In this document: piece by piece, positions 8,835-17,459 of the stretch | Position numbering within the stretch: the stretch's first letter is position 1 | Layout: the number at the start of each line of letters is the position of its first letter | Source: Verrucomicrobiaceae bacterium TMED86 | GTDB taxonomy: Bacteria > Verrucomicrobiota > Verrucomicrobiia > Verrucomicrobiales > Akkermansiaceae | Assembly: GCA_002172625.1 (NCBI GenBank) | Contig: NHEN01000128.1 | Span: 6,943 to 48,282 of the forward strand | Reading direction: 5' to 3' | Length of the DNA stretch: 41,340 bases | The notes under the pieces: generated by a model | Seen by the model: the letters and a program-made list of their open reading frames with translations, nothing else | The model's database searches: none | What the model was told of the DNA's origin: nothing | Translations under genes and position numbers: made by a program

Positions 8835-9985
8835 TAATGGGAGGATTTGACCGGAGTCATTTTGAAGTTCATATCCCGCTTGCCGTAATTGTGCTGTTGA
8901 ATGTCAACGATGAGGACTTTGCGATCGGGGAGAATGTGGCTCCAGGCCGCCGGAGGCATGTCGGAAATAATGACAAGGGCATCTTCCGGGGGCGTTTCCA
9001 AAATGGTAGCAACGAGATTGTGGGCTTCGGTATCGCCGGCGCGTTGGGCACTTGCCAGGACAGTGAGCGCTTCACTCCAGGCTGAAAATTGGAAGCTGGG
9101 GAGAGATTTCCAGGCGAGGAAATCACTGGTGAGGGTGGCGGGCACGCCGATGCTGCGTAGGTGCCGCAAGGTGCCGCAGAGGAGGGAGAGTGCACGTTCG
9201 AAGAGGTCGGTGCGGATGAGGGCGCCGTCGGTGCCGAAGCTGTGGAAAATGACGGTCGCTTTGCGGGGACGAATGCCGGGTGGATCAAATTCACGCACGC
9301 GGGGAGCTCGACCACGGGCGAGGGAGCGGATGGTGGCGGGCCAGTGGAGCCGCTTGGCGGGATCGCCGGGGCGGAAGGGGCGGAGTCCTCGGGGCTCGCC
9401 CGGAGCGTTGCCGGTTTGGAATCCTTCGCCGAGCCAGGCGTCGTCGAACTCGCCGCTGGCGAAGAATTCCCGGGGTAGAAGGGCCTTGGGGAAGACAAGG
9501 ATTTCCAGCCTAATTGTAATTCGTTTTTGGTAGGTGAAAATGTTCAGCGGAAAGCCGGAGGAAAGAAGACAGGGGGGATCGCTGACCGCGCCCCGGTTGG
9601 GGATGGAGCCGCGCAACTTGGAGGTCGCCGAGGAGCCGGCCGCAGCCCATTTTACATGGGTGTGAATACGGGTGCCATTGGAAAGATCGAGTTGGATGTC
9701 GATTCCGTAGGTGTCGAAGAGGCTGCGATGGTTTTCGAGCGAGAGCCGAAAATCCATCGGAGTGTCGGCGAAAACCCGGGCGGGGGCCTGGAGGTGGAGT
9801 TTGAGATTCGAGAGATTCCAACGCCCGACGACAAAGACGATGGCGAGGACAATCAGCCCCACCAGTCCGAGGGAGATGAGCGGTCCGTCAATCCTGAGAA
9901 TGCCCGCCGAGAACAGAGCCAGGGAAGCTCCCAGAAATGCTGCGCCGCGCGGAGTTAAGCTCATTGAGGGAGTGTGTCCCGACAT
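8834..9985 (-). CDS. DUF58 domain-containing membrane protein
   Basis: The product has two adjacent N-terminal hydrophobic segments (GAAFLGASLALFSAGI and PLISLGLVGLIVLAIVFVV) followed by a soluble region. GEPRGLRPFRPGD and RLHWPATIRS form the DUF58 signature (the usual pattern is RxYxxGDxxRxIxW). DUF58 proteins often sit beside MoxR ATPases and von Willebrand domain proteins; none is adjacent here, and the partner downstream is dus. The start is uncertain: an ATG at 9985 (383 residues) or at 9964 (MSLTPRGAAF, like many family members), with a TTG at 10030 also in frame; none has a convincing ribosome-binding site. The function of the family is not well defined; cell-envelope or chaperone-like roles are guesses from context elsewhere. 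Confidence 0.8.
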   Translation of the reverse strand: MSGHTPSMSLTPRGAAFLGASLALFSAGILRIDGPLISLGLVGLIVLAIVFVVGRWNLSNLKLHLQAPARVFADTPMDFRLSLENHRSLFDTYGIDIQLDLSNGTRIHTHVKWAAAGSSATSKLRGSIPNRGAVSDPPCLLSSGFPLNIFTYQKRITIRLEILVFPKALLPREFFASGEFDDAWLGEGFQTGNAPGEPRGLRPFRPGDPAKRLHWPATIRSLARGRAPRVREFDPPGIRPRKATVIFHSFGTDGALIRTDLFERALSLLCGTLRHLRSIGVPATLTSDFLAWKSLPSFQFSAWSEALTVLASAQRAGDTEAHNLVATILETPPEDALVIISDMPPAAWSHILPDRKVLIVDIQQHNYGKRDMNFKMTPVKSSH

Positions 9986-10323
9986 GTCATGAGGAGCAAG
10001 AAATGGCGGTGTGTTTTCCTCTGGCCTCAAGACACGCCTTCGATGAATTGTCAGTTTCCTTAATCAATATTAAGGAGATTTCCCAAGCTCAATGAGCGGA
10101 TTGTCGAATGATGGAGTCTCTTTCTCTAAAATGAATACCCCCCTATTTGGGATGGCCATGTCCTTCTCTCTTTGATCTTTGGGCGCTTCCGCGTCCATTT
10201 CAACAACTCTAGTTCCCTGCTCATCCATCGTTGATGAGCGGGGCGATGGGCTTCAGTTTTTTAGATAACACAAGCAAGATCCACAAAGCTAATGAAAGGC
10301 GGGATTCGGAAGGGTTGAGATAC
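9986..10323. other. Non-coding stretch upstream of the DUF58 gene
   Basis: I see no credible gene here. It should contain the promoter of the DUF58-dus operon on the minus strand, but no clear -35/-10 pair stands out. The only structure noted is an inverted repeat at 10215-10243: CCCTGCTCATC and GATGAGCGGGG, with one G-T wobble and a seven-base spacer. It is followed on the plus strand by a seven-T run at 10256-10262, too far from the stem for a normal terminator. Confidence 0.5.
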
Positions 10324-10359
10324 AAAAAAAGTCCACCCTTTGTCAGAGTGGCCTTTTGT
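10324..10359 (-). terminator. Rho-independent terminator of the cytochrome-c dehydrogenase gene
   Basis: Read on the minus strand, AAAAGGCCAC pairs with GTGGACTTTT with one internal mismatch, and the stem runs into seven T. It begins about 15 bases after the stop codon of the gene ending at 10373. Confidence 0.7.
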
Positions 10360-10372
10360 ATAGTGAGAGCGC

Positions 10373-13033
10373 TTACTTGTATTCCTTTAGGAAGGCTACG
10401 AGGTCGGCGACGTCCTGTGGGCTGAGGCCCATTTGGTCGGCGGAGAGCATTAGTGAATAGTTCATCCCGCTCTGCTTCTTGATCATTTTACGGGGAATCA
10501 ACTGGGTGACGCCTCCGGTGGAAGTGATCGTGGTGGGGTCGGTTCTGGCGAAGGCAAGCCCCTGGATTTTCTTGCCATCTTTCAGTTGAAGAGTGGTACC
10601 TTTGAATCCGTGGGAAATGTCTGCGGTTGGGTCAACGATGGCCCGGGCGATGACGTCGGCGGGTTGGCCTCCGCCCCATCCCTTAAGGTTGGGACCGTAG
10701 TTGATGCCGGCTCCGTTGAACTCATGACACATAATGCAGCGTGTCGCAGTAGTTTTGCCTTTGGCGGCATTGCCTTTGAGCTTGAGAACGTCCTCGACGG
10801 AAAACTTGGGCTTTTCCTGACGGGGAGCTTCTATCGGTAGGGCCACGACTTTGTCGGGATCGTAAATGCCGCGCTTCTTGAGATTTGCCATCAGGTCATA
10901 ATCGCGCCACTCGCCGATGGCATTTCGGAAGAGCCAGTAAGTGGCGTCCTTCTTGGTGAGAGGATTGTCGCAAAGCGTCAACATGGCGTCGGCAGCGGAG
11001 CGATGGTTGATGAAGGCGAGGGACTCGATCGCCAAGGCGCGTTGCTCGGCGGTAGGATCATTGGATTGCGCGAACTCCAAAAGATCGGGAACAGCAGCAG
11101 AGGGCCAGAGACGCCAGGTGACTTTCAGGGCGCGGTCGGACCACTCCTGGTTGCTGGCTTCCTTGAGGGCGAGCCAGATTTCGTTCTCCTTGTTGGCCGC
11201 TCCGAGTCCGAAGGCTTCGAGGGCGTTCTTGTCATCGACCTCAAGCTTCTTGGCGAGAGTGATGAATATTTCCTTCGTTTTGTCGGCGGGAAGGTCGCGC
11301 ATGGAGAGGGCGACATCTCGACGAACTCCGGTGTCGGGGTCGTTGGCGAGCTTGGCGGCGTAGGGCAGGATATCCTGTCCGGCACGGCGGAAGGAGCGGT
11401 AGGCCGCGATGCGGATTTGCGGGTCCTTTTTGTTGTTCAGGAGCATCTCGCAAGTAGCCCGGCCGGATTTGCCAAGGTGCGGAAGAACCCAGATCGCGCG
11501 GGCAGCGACAAACCTATTGGCGTTGGGTTTGCTGAGCATTTTTTGCAGGGCGGGAACGGCTTTTTCTCCGTGTTTCTTGAGTGCCATAAACCCGAGATAG
11601 CGGGTGTTGATGGCGGGTGATTTGAGAGCGGTGATCGCGCCGTCGATGGTCTTGAGGTCAAACTTGGGGACCTTGGATTTGAATCCTTTTGGCGCGATAC
11701 GGTAAATCGTCCCGGAGCAGGAATTGTCGAGGTCGGCGTGTCCGCCAACGCGTCCGTCGAACCAATCAGTGACATAGACCGCGCCGTCGGGACCAACGGT
11801 GACATCGGAGGGGCGGAACTGGTAGCGGGTCTCCTTGCTCATCTTGCGGGTGCCTCCAACAAAGTCGGAGCCGAAGAACTCATCCTTGAGGTTGGTGGTG
11901 AGGAAGCTGCCGCGGTCGAGTTTGAAGTTCGCGCCTTCCGGAGTGGGCTGGTAGTGGAAGATCGTATTCCGTCCTGGTTCGCAGGAGAGGAAGGAGCCCA
12001 CGAAGGATTCCCCGAGTGCTCCGTTCTCATACATGGTGACTCCGGTGGGAGAACCGCCGCCGTAAACATCGCCGGCGTGCATTGTTCCGGGATCGAGCTG
12101 ACGCCAGTGAGCGCTTTGGTGTTCCTGGCCGGGACGTTTGACATCGCGGTAGCCTTGCTTGCCATCGCGTGTGAAGTATCCCGCACACCCGTATTCCAGG
12201 ATGTAGGAAACACGACAAGCCGGTGGATCGTCGTTGTCGTTCTGGAAGGTGTTGCCAAAGGAACTGACGGATTGCTCGTAGGAATTTCGGTAGCCGTGTC
12301 CGGTGATTTCGGCGTTGGTGCCATCGGGATTCATGCGGACAGTGAAGCCGGACGTCCAGACGTGACCGTCATCGGATTTCTTGCCGGAGCTGGCGCGGTG
12401 ATCGACGAGAAATTCTCCGCCGCCGCCTTGATAAGTGCCGCCCATGTAGAAAGTCTTGCCGGACTTGTCTTTGAAGATCGCGCCGCAGTTTCCATTGTTG
12501 AAATAGAGTTTTCCGTCGGGTCCGCCGGTGACGGAGTGGAGCGAGTGATCGTGGTTGCGTGCGTTGAACCCGGTGAGGATAACTTCGCGTTTGTCGACCT
12601 TGGGATCGAATTTCAGGTTGTTATCGACGTCGGTGTATTTGATCAGATCGGGTGGTTGGGAGACCCAGATTTCATTTCCGAAAACGGCCACGCCAAGTGG
12701 AGCAATGAGGCCTTTTTCCTGGACGAAGGTGTGGGAGGAATCGCATTTTCCGTCGCCATTGGTGTCCTGAAGGACCGCGATGCGATCACCTCCGGGGCGT
12801 CGGCCGTTGTGGCGTCGGTAGTTGACGCCTTCGGCGACCCAGATCCGACCGGCGTGGTCGATGTCCATGTTGGTGGGGTTGTAGAGATTTGGAGTGGTGG
12901 CCCAGACTGAGACTTCGAGATCACCCATGGCTTTAAAGGCCGAGGTGTCGACGCTGACTGGAGTGTCTTTGGGTTTCCAGTCTTCTTGAGCCAGAAGAGG
13001 AGTAATTAACAGGAAGGCGAGACTTTTTCTCAT
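10373..13033 (-). CDS. PVC-type membrane-bound dehydrogenase with HEAT repeats and C-terminal cytochrome c
   Basis: The 886-residue product starts with a signal peptide (MRKSLAFLLITPLLAQ). Residues about 45-440 form a beta-propeller of the putative membrane-bound dehydrogenase type (TIGR02604-like), with MDIDHAGRIWVAEGVNYR, RIAVLQDTNGDGK and the later VTVGPDGAVYVTDWFDGRVG. The middle (about 480-720) is made of HEAT-like helical repeats (for example KMLSKPNANRFVAARAIWVL). The C-terminus is a haem-binding domain with CIMCH (Cys766, Cys769, His770) and a plausible axial Met in the last 35 residues (TIGR02603-like). Proteins of this three-part design are greatly expanded in Verrucomicrobia and Planctomycetes; substrates are mostly unknown, with sugar or sugar-alcohol oxidation often proposed. 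It is divergent from the sulfatase at 13123, which fits a role in polysaccharide use. The ATG at 13033 starts the signal peptide. Confidence 0.9.
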   Translation of the reverse strand: MRKSLAFLLITPLLAQEDWKPKDTPVSVDTSAFKAMGDLEVSVWATTPNLYNPTNMDIDHAGRIWVAEGVNYRRHNGRRPGGDRIAVLQDTNGDGKCDSSHTFVQEKGLIAPLGVAVFGNEIWVSQPPDLIKYTDVDNNLKFDPKVDKREVILTGFNARNHDHSLHSVTGGPDGKLYFNNGNCGAIFKDKSGKTFYMGGTYQGGGGEFLVDHRASSGKKSDDGHVWTSGFTVRMNPDGTNAEITGHGYRNSYEQSVSSFGNTFQNDNDDPPACRVSYILEYGCAGYFTRDGKQGYRDVKRPGQEHQSAHWRQLDPGTMHAGDVYGGGSPTGVTMYENGALGESFVGSFLSCEPGRNTIFHYQPTPEGANFKLDRGSFLTTNLKDEFFGSDFVGGTRKMSKETRYQFRPSDVTVGPDGAVYVTDWFDGRVGGHADLDNSCSGTIYRIAPKGFKSKVPKFDLKTIDGAITALKSPAINTRYLGFMALKKHGEKAVPALQKMLSKPNANRFVAARAIWVLPHLGKSGRATCEMLLNNKKDPQIRIAAYRSFRRAGQDILPYAAKLANDPDTGVRRDVALSMRDLPADKTKEIFITLAKKLEVDDKNALEAFGLGAANKENEIWLALKEASNQEWSDRALKVTWRLWPSAAVPDLLEFAQSNDPTAEQRALAIESLAFINHRSAADAMLTLCDNPLTKKDATYWLFRNAIGEWRDYDLMANLKKRGIYDPDKVVALPIEAPRQEKPKFSVEDVLKLKGNAAKGKTTATRCIMCHEFNGAGINYGPNLKGWGGGQPADVIARAIVDPTADISHGFKGTTLQLKDGKKIQGLAFARTDPTTITSTGGVTQLIPRKMIKKQSGMNYSLMLSADQMGLSPQDVADLVAFLKEYK

Positions 13034-13122
13034 GAGAAAATCAATACGCCCAATTGCGCGCTCAGTATCAAGCAATTTCTCTGGTTGAAAGGAGCGCGGG
13101 TTTCGATAGGTAGGGGATCATG

Positions 13123-14553
13123 ATGTTGAAGAAATGGTGTTTGTTGGCTGCTGTGGCGGTAGTGTGGGCGCAGGCTCAGGCGAAATCGTACGTTCTTATC
13201 CTCGTGGATGATCTTGGCTACATGGATATCGGGGCATATAATCCGAAGAGTTTTTACGAAACGCCGAATATCGATGCGTTGGCGAAGTCGGGGGTGAAAT
13301 TCACTGACGGCTATGCGGCCAATCCGGTGTGCTCGCCGACGCGCTTTGGGATTCAGACAGGGCGTTATCCGACACGAAAGGATTGTACGAATTTCTTTAG
13401 CGGGAGACGCGGCGGGAAGTTCGCCTGTGCCCCTTTGCACGATCGCTTGGATCACGACGAAGTGACGATTGCCGAGGCACTGAGGGAACAGGGCTATGCG
13501 ACATTTTTTGCGGGCAAGTGGCATCTTGGACCGACGGAGGAGTTTTGGCCCAAGAAGCATGGCTACGATGTCAATGCGGGTGGCTTTGTGAAAGGCGGAC
13601 CGTATGGCGGGAAGAAGTATTTTTCGCCTTATGGAAATCCGCGCCTGAGTGACGGACCGGATGGCGAGCACTTGCCAGATCGTCTCGCGACCGAGACCTG
13701 TAACTTCATGGAAGCGAACAAAGGAAAGCCTTTCTTCGCGATGTTGTCGTTCTATTCGGTGCATACTCCCTTGATTGGTCGCCCTGACCTGGTGGAGAAG
13801 TATCGTAAGAAAGCCGCGAAGATTTCCGGACAGGAATTCGGTGAGGAGGAACAGGTCTTCGGGAAGAAGCCCCGGAAAGTCCGTATTTTGCAAAAGCATG
13901 CCGTCTACGCCGCGATGGTGGAGGCGATGGACCAAGCCGTCGGTAAGGTGATGAAGAAAGTCACCGAGTTGGGATTGGATGATGAAGTGGTGATTTGTTT
14001 CACCTCGGACAATGGCGGCCTTTCGACCTCGGAAGGCTCACCAACTTCGAACCTTCCGTTGCGTGGAGGCAAGGGATGGATTTATGAAGGAGGAATTCGT
14101 GAGCCCTTCATCGTGAAGTGGCCCGGAGTAACCAAAGCAGGCACCGTGAGCAGCGTGCCCGTCATGAGCACCGACTTCATGCCAACTTTCGTCAACGCTT
14201 CGGGAGGCAAGGTGAAGGCGAAAATCGATGGCGTGGATTTGATGCCACTGCTGAAAGGCGGCGAGCTGAAGCGCAAGGCGCTTTTCTGGCACTATCCGCA
14301 CTATAGTAATCAGGGTGGGTTTCCCTCAGGTGCGGTGAGAATGGGAGACTGGAAGCTCATCGAGCGATACGAAGACGGCCGCGTGCATCTCTACAATCTT
14401 ATGGATGATCCCGGTGAGTTGAAGGATTTGCAGAAGGGGAATGAAGCGCTCGTGAAATCAATGCGCGCGAAATTGCACGCCTGGTACAAGGAAACCGACG
14501 CGAAGTTTCTTCAACCGAAGAAGGGGCAGAAGGAAAAGCCGTGGAGGCCGTAG
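13123..14553 (+). CDS. Secreted sulfatase, S1 family (formylglycine type)
   Basis: The 476-residue product has a signal peptide (MLKKWCLLAAVAVVWAQAQA) and the alkaline-phosphatase-superfamily sulfatase fold. VLILVDDLGYMDIGAYNP supplies the calcium-binding Asp pair (Asp29, Asp30). CSPTR, with Cys70, is the formylglycine motif that needs activation by a formylglycine-generating enzyme or anaerobic maturase. KWHLGP, CFTSDNGG and WIYEGGIREPFIVKWPG follow in order, and a sulfatase C-terminal subdomain is complete. It should remove sulfate from an external glycan or similar ester; the substrate is unknown. Two ATGs are adjacent (13120 and 13123). AGGGG at 13112-13116 is better spaced for the second, which I chose. 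The gene is divergent from the cytochrome-c dehydrogenase. Confidence 0.92.
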   Translation: MLKKWCLLAAVAVVWAQAQAKSYVLILVDDLGYMDIGAYNPKSFYETPNIDALAKSGVKFTDGYAANPVCSPTRFGIQTGRYPTRKDCTNFFSGRRGGKFACAPLHDRLDHDEVTIAEALREQGYATFFAGKWHLGPTEEFWPKKHGYDVNAGGFVKGGPYGGKKYFSPYGNPRLSDGPDGEHLPDRLATETCNFMEANKGKPFFAMLSFYSVHTPLIGRPDLVEKYRKKAAKISGQEFGEEEQVFGKKPRKVRILQKHAVYAAMVEAMDQAVGKVMKKVTELGLDDEVVICFTSDNGGLSTSEGSPTSNLPLRGGKGWIYEGGIREPFIVKWPGVTKAGTVSSVPVMSTDFMPTFVNASGGKVKAKIDGVDLMPLLKGGELKRKALFWHYPHYSNQGGFPSGAVRMGDWKLIERYEDGRVHLYNLMDDPGELKDLQKGNEALVKSMRAKLHAWYKETDAKFLQPKKGQKEKPWRP

Positions 14554-14587
14554 TTGAGGGAGAGATGTTTCTTTGACGGTGACCAGA

Positions 14588-14606
14588 GGTAATAGAGCAT
14601 ATTACC
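14588..14606. other. Perfect 7-bp hairpin between convergent genes
   Basis: GGTAATA (14588-14594) and TATTACC (14600-14606) flank the five-base loop GAGCA. It lies between the sulfatase and the DUF4349 lipoprotein gene, which converge. There is no T-run on either strand, so it is at best a weak or factor-assisted terminator. Confidence 0.4.
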
Positions 14607-14672
14607 GAAGCGACCACATCGTAGATGGGGACGCCGGCATTTATGAACCCAAGCCGAAAAGCAGATCGGTGT

Positions 14673-15323
14673 TTAGTTCAAGTAGTTGAGCTTGTCGAAG
14701 ACCCAACCACCGCTTTTGGTGACGAGGCCGAGGGGGCCGGGGATGCGGTCTCGTTTGATGGTGAGGGTGAGGGTCGAGAGGTTGACCTTTGAGTTGAGGG
14801 AATTGAGGCGTTGGGAGAGTTGGTCGATCTCGGTCTGAAGGCGGGCCAGTTCCTTTTCAATTTTGAGAATGTCCGAGACCTCGGTGGCTTTGGCGAGGAG
14901 GCTGCGGAGCCGGGCGCGCAGGGCGGTCTTGTTTTTGAGCTCGGCGGAGAGGTCGCGGTGTTGGGCGGTGACATCGTCGCTCGAAATGTGCTTGTGGGTG
15001 ACTTTTCCTGCGGATTCCAATGTAGTGAGGAGGGGCTCGAGGTAGGTGGGATGAACTTTAATGGTGGCATCGTAGCGATTCTCGCTCATGGACGAGGAAT
15101 GGAGGTGGCCATGGTAGGTTTTTACGAGCGCGACTGATTTGTCGGCGCTGGATTTGAGGGAACGGCTTTTCATCGTCATGGAAGCCTTCTTGGTGAGTTT
15201 GCGATTCAGCGAAGCTCCGTCTGATTCTGCTGAAAGAGAACCGGAAGCTGGTGAGGAAGCCAGTTGAGAAGAGCAAGAGGTGATGATGAGAGCGGGAATG
15301 AGAAATAGGGCCTTTGTTTTCAT
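14673..15323 (-). CDS. DUF4349 family lipoprotein
   Basis: The 216-residue product begins MKTKALFLIPALIITSC, a lipoprotein signal peptide whose Cys17 would be acylated. Residues 44-120 (ASMTMKSRSLKSSADKSVAL and following) form the DUF4349 globular part. Residues about 125-185 are a heptad-rich coiled coil (LKNKTALRARLRSLLAKA, ILKIEKELARLQTEIDQL). A final hydrophobic segment of DUF4349 proteins is short or missing here; the protein ends GGWVFDKLNYLN. The function of DUF4349 proteins is not established; they are envelope-associated. The ATG at 15323 gives the lipoprotein signal. It is divergent from the operon starting at 15610 and convergent with the sulfatase. Confidence 0.78.
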   Translation of the reverse strand: MKTKALFLIPALIITSCSSQLASSPASGSLSAESDGASLNRKLTKKASMTMKSRSLKSSADKSVALVKTYHGHLHSSSMSENRYDATIKVHPTYLEPLLTTLESAGKVTHKHISSDDVTAQHRDLSAELKNKTALRARLRSLLAKATEVSDILKIEKELARLQTEIDQLSQRLNSLNSKVNLSTLTLTIKRDRIPGPLGLVTKSGGWVFDKLNYLN

Positions 15324-15392
15324 GTGCTGGAAAAATAGCACAATTGGAAATGGAAGCAAGTCTAAGTGCTGCAAAAACTGCATAATTTGGAG

Positions 15393-15442
15393 GTGGGCAG
15401 GTTCTGGCCGGCTAAAAGCCGGGCACAGGGCAGAAATCCCAC
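15393..15442 (+). other. Candidate structured leader element upstream of the radical SAM operon
   Basis: Nested complementary segments can be seen: GTGGG (15393-15397) with CCCAC (15438-15442) outside, a short CTG/CAG pairing next, and CCGGCT (15408-15413) with AGCCGG (15417-15422) around an AAA loop inside. The element is about 170 bases before the first start codon of the operon at 15610, and in the divergent promoter region of the DUF4349 gene. It does not match a riboswitch class I know. It could be a leader structure, a small RNA or chance. Confidence 0.3.
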
Positions 15443-15609
15443 GCTCCTCATCTCAGGAAAGCTACAGGCTCAAACCCAATCGCTAATCGCCAGCTTGGCA
15501 AATGACGGGGCTTTCTAAATTCCCTAAGGTGCAGTTCTAAAACTCTCCTGTAAAAAAACCACTTTCGGCAGTGTATTGTCGGCTGATAGTTCGCAAACTT
15601 CACGAATCA

Positions 15610-16929
15610 ATGAGTTCAGTCGCAGATAAAAAGAAAGCCACCCGGGCGGGAAATTATTTCATTTCGAATTACCCTCCCTTTTCGTTTTGGTCGGATGATC
15701 AAAATGCCCAGGTTGAGGCCGCTTACGATCAACCCTCGAAAGAGGGAGTGCCACTGGGTCTCTATCACCACATTCCCTTCTGCCGGAGACGCTGTCATTT
15801 CTGCTACTTTCGCGTTTATACCGATAAGAGTGCGGATGAGATCAAGCACTACCTGGACTCGACGGTGACCGAACTTGAGATGATGGCTCGCAAGCCGCTC
15901 ATCGAGGGACGAAAGCCCAAGTTCATTTATTTTGGTGGAGGGACGCCCTCGTATCTCTCGGCGAAGCAGTTGGGAGAGTTGACTGACCGAATGAAAGCCA
16001 TTCTTCCATGGGACGATGCCCAGGAAGTGGCCTTTGAGTGTGAACCGGGAACCTTGAATCCGGGCAAGCTCGCGGCGATTAAAGATATCGGGGTGACGCG
16101 CTTGAGTTTGGGTATTGAAAACTTTGACGACCACATTCTCGAGATCAATGGTCGGGCGCATCGCTCGAAAGAAGTGGGCCGGGCCTACGAGCGGGCCCAG
16201 GCGGAAGGCTTTGATCAGATCAATATCGATTTGATTTCTGGCATGATCGAGGAGACCGAGGAGAACTGGCAGCGTAACATCGAAAAGACGATCGAGTATG
16301 CGCCGGACAGCGTGACGATTTACCAAATGGAGATCCCGTATAATACGACGATCTACAAGGAGATGAAGGATAACGGAAAACTCGTTGCTCCCGTGGCCGA
16401 TTGGGAAACGAAGCGTCGCTGGGTCAAGGAAGCCTTCGCGGCTCTTGAGAGCGCGGGTTACACGATTAGCTCGGGTTACACTGCAGTGAAGAATCCGGAG
16501 AAGACGAAATTTGAATATCGTGATTCCCTCTGGGGAGGCGCTGACTTGCTCGGATTGGGTGTGGCTTCCTTTTCACATGCGGCTGGAGTTCACTATCAAA
16601 ACCTCACCGAGATTGATGATTATACCAAGGCCATTGAAGCCGGCCAGATGCCGACCAAGCGGAGCTTCCGAACGACGGAAGAGCAGCGCATGATTCGTGA
16701 GTTCATTCTTCAGATGAAATTGGGCAAGGTGGACAGCTCCTACTTCGACCGGAAGTTTGGTGTCGATGTTGTCAATCGCTGGAGTGACGAGCTCGAGCAA
16801 TTGACTGACGAGGGCTTGCTCAATGTGACCGATGGCAAGATTCTCCTCGAGCGCGATGGCTTGTTGTGTGTCGACAATATCTTGCATGACTTCTTCCTGC
16901 CCGAGCATCGCACTGACCGCATTGTCTAG
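15610..16929 (+). CDS. HemN/HemW-like radical SAM protein
   Basis: The 439-residue product has the radical SAM core of the coproporphyrinogen oxidase-like family. CRRRCHFC (Cys58, Cys62, Cys65) binds the [4Fe-4S] cluster, FIYFGGGTPSYL is the SAM-contact motif, and INIDLISGM plus SVTIYQMEI match the later strands. The C-terminal part from about residue 355 is a HemN_C-like winged-helix domain. The fourth Cys of true HemN (CxxxCxxCxC) is Phe67 here, as in HemW and in HemN-like enzymes of secondary metabolism. The family includes haem chaperones, haem-degrading HutW/ChuW, and methylases or cyclopropanases. Its position at the head of a chorismate lyase, halogenase-like and glycosyltransferase operon argues for a biosynthetic role, not haem synthesis. 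The ATG at 15610 is chosen over an in-frame upstream TTG or CTG-like extension. Reaction unknown. Confidence 0.85.
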   Translation: MSSVADKKKATRAGNYFISNYPPFSFWSDDQNAQVEAAYDQPSKEGVPLGLYHHIPFCRRRCHFCYFRVYTDKSADEIKHYLDSTVTELEMMARKPLIEGRKPKFIYFGGGTPSYLSAKQLGELTDRMKAILPWDDAQEVAFECEPGTLNPGKLAAIKDIGVTRLSLGIENFDDHILEINGRAHRSKEVGRAYERAQAEGFDQINIDLISGMIEETEENWQRNIEKTIEYAPDSVTIYQMEIPYNTTIYKEMKDNGKLVAPVADWETKRRWVKEAFAALESAGYTISSGYTAVKNPEKTKFEYRDSLWGGADLLGLGVASFSHAAGVHYQNLTEIDDYTKAIEAGQMPTKRSFRTTEEQRMIREFILQMKLGKVDSSYFDRKFGVDVVNRWSDELEQLTDEGLLNVTDGKILLERDGLLCVDNILHDFFLPEHRTDRIV

Positions 16930-16931
16930 TG

Positions 16932-17459
16932 ATGGATTTCTCGCAAGAGATCACACGATTGCTGGGAGCGTCGTTGTTGAAGGAGGTCGACTTTGTTCCA
17001 GTCGAGCCGGATGATATTGAGGCGCCTTACCGCGACTTGCTGCATCATGGTCGGGATATGACCTCGACTCTGGCGAAGTTTCATGGCGGGAAGATTGCTC
17101 TGAAGGTGTTGAAGACCAGGCGGAATGAAGATAAATATCTACGCGAAGTAATTCTCTATTCAGGCGAGAAGCCCGTGGAGTATGGCTTGATCGAAGTGCA
17201 TCTGAATCATTGCCGGGATGATTTGCGCGGACGAATCCTGGCGGAAACGGAACCGCTCGGGGGCATTTTGAATGATAGCGGGATTGCCTACCAAAGTAAG
17301 CCGGTGGGATTTTTGAAAATCGCGCCGGGTGAATTTTCTCCGGATTTTTTTCCCCCGGCGGGTGGCGAATCTCTTTTTGGCCGTTATAATACCCTGTTTG
17401 ATGAAAACAACCGGGTGATTTCCCGGATTTTAGAAATTCTACCTAGAGAAAAACCATGA
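16932..17459 (+). CDS. UbiC-like chorismate lyase family protein
   Basis: This 175-residue protein resembles chorismate pyruvate-lyase (UbiC, and PF01947 members such as mycobacterial Rv2949c), which makes 4-hydroxybenzoate and pyruvate from chorismate. The alignment I can make by eye to E. coli UbiC includes YLREVIL (against WLREILL) with the catalytic Arg71, EPLGGIL (against TPLGRYL), and a final SRILEILP (against LLTELFLP) with Glu168, so both key active-site residues appear kept. Length is normal (about 165-200). The stop codon of the radical SAM gene (16927-16929) overlaps a GTG and is directly followed by this ATG; its own stop overlaps the next ATG (17456). It is therefore translationally coupled on both sides. 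Verrucomicrobia usually rely on menaquinone, so a role outside ubiquinone synthesis is likely. Recognition is from motifs, not a search. Confidence 0.72.
   Translation: MDFSQEITRLLGASLLKEVDFVPVEPDDIEAPYRDLLHHGRDMTSTLAKFHGGKIALKVLKTRRNEDKYLREVILYSGEKPVEYGLIEVHLNHCRDDLRGRILAETEPLGGILNDSGIAYQSKPVGFLKIAPGEFSPDFFPPAGGESLFGRYNTLFDENNRVISRILEILPREKP

Noticed and set aside
10215-10262. Terminator at the inverted repeat with following T-run
   Set aside because: The T-run is about 13 bases away from the stem, and no plus-strand gene ends nearby.
11738-12910. Plus-strand open frame of 390 codons
   Set aside because: Antisense to the PVC-type dehydrogenase; composition is that of a GC-rich shadow frame.
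13030-13935. Minus-strand open frame of 301 codons
   Set aside because: Antisense to the sulfatase, which has a signal peptide and a formylglycine motif; this product has no recognisable features.
15610-16929. Annotation as oxygen-independent coproporphyrinogen oxidase HemN
   Set aside because: The fourth Cys of the HemN motif is Phe, and the operon has no other haem genes.
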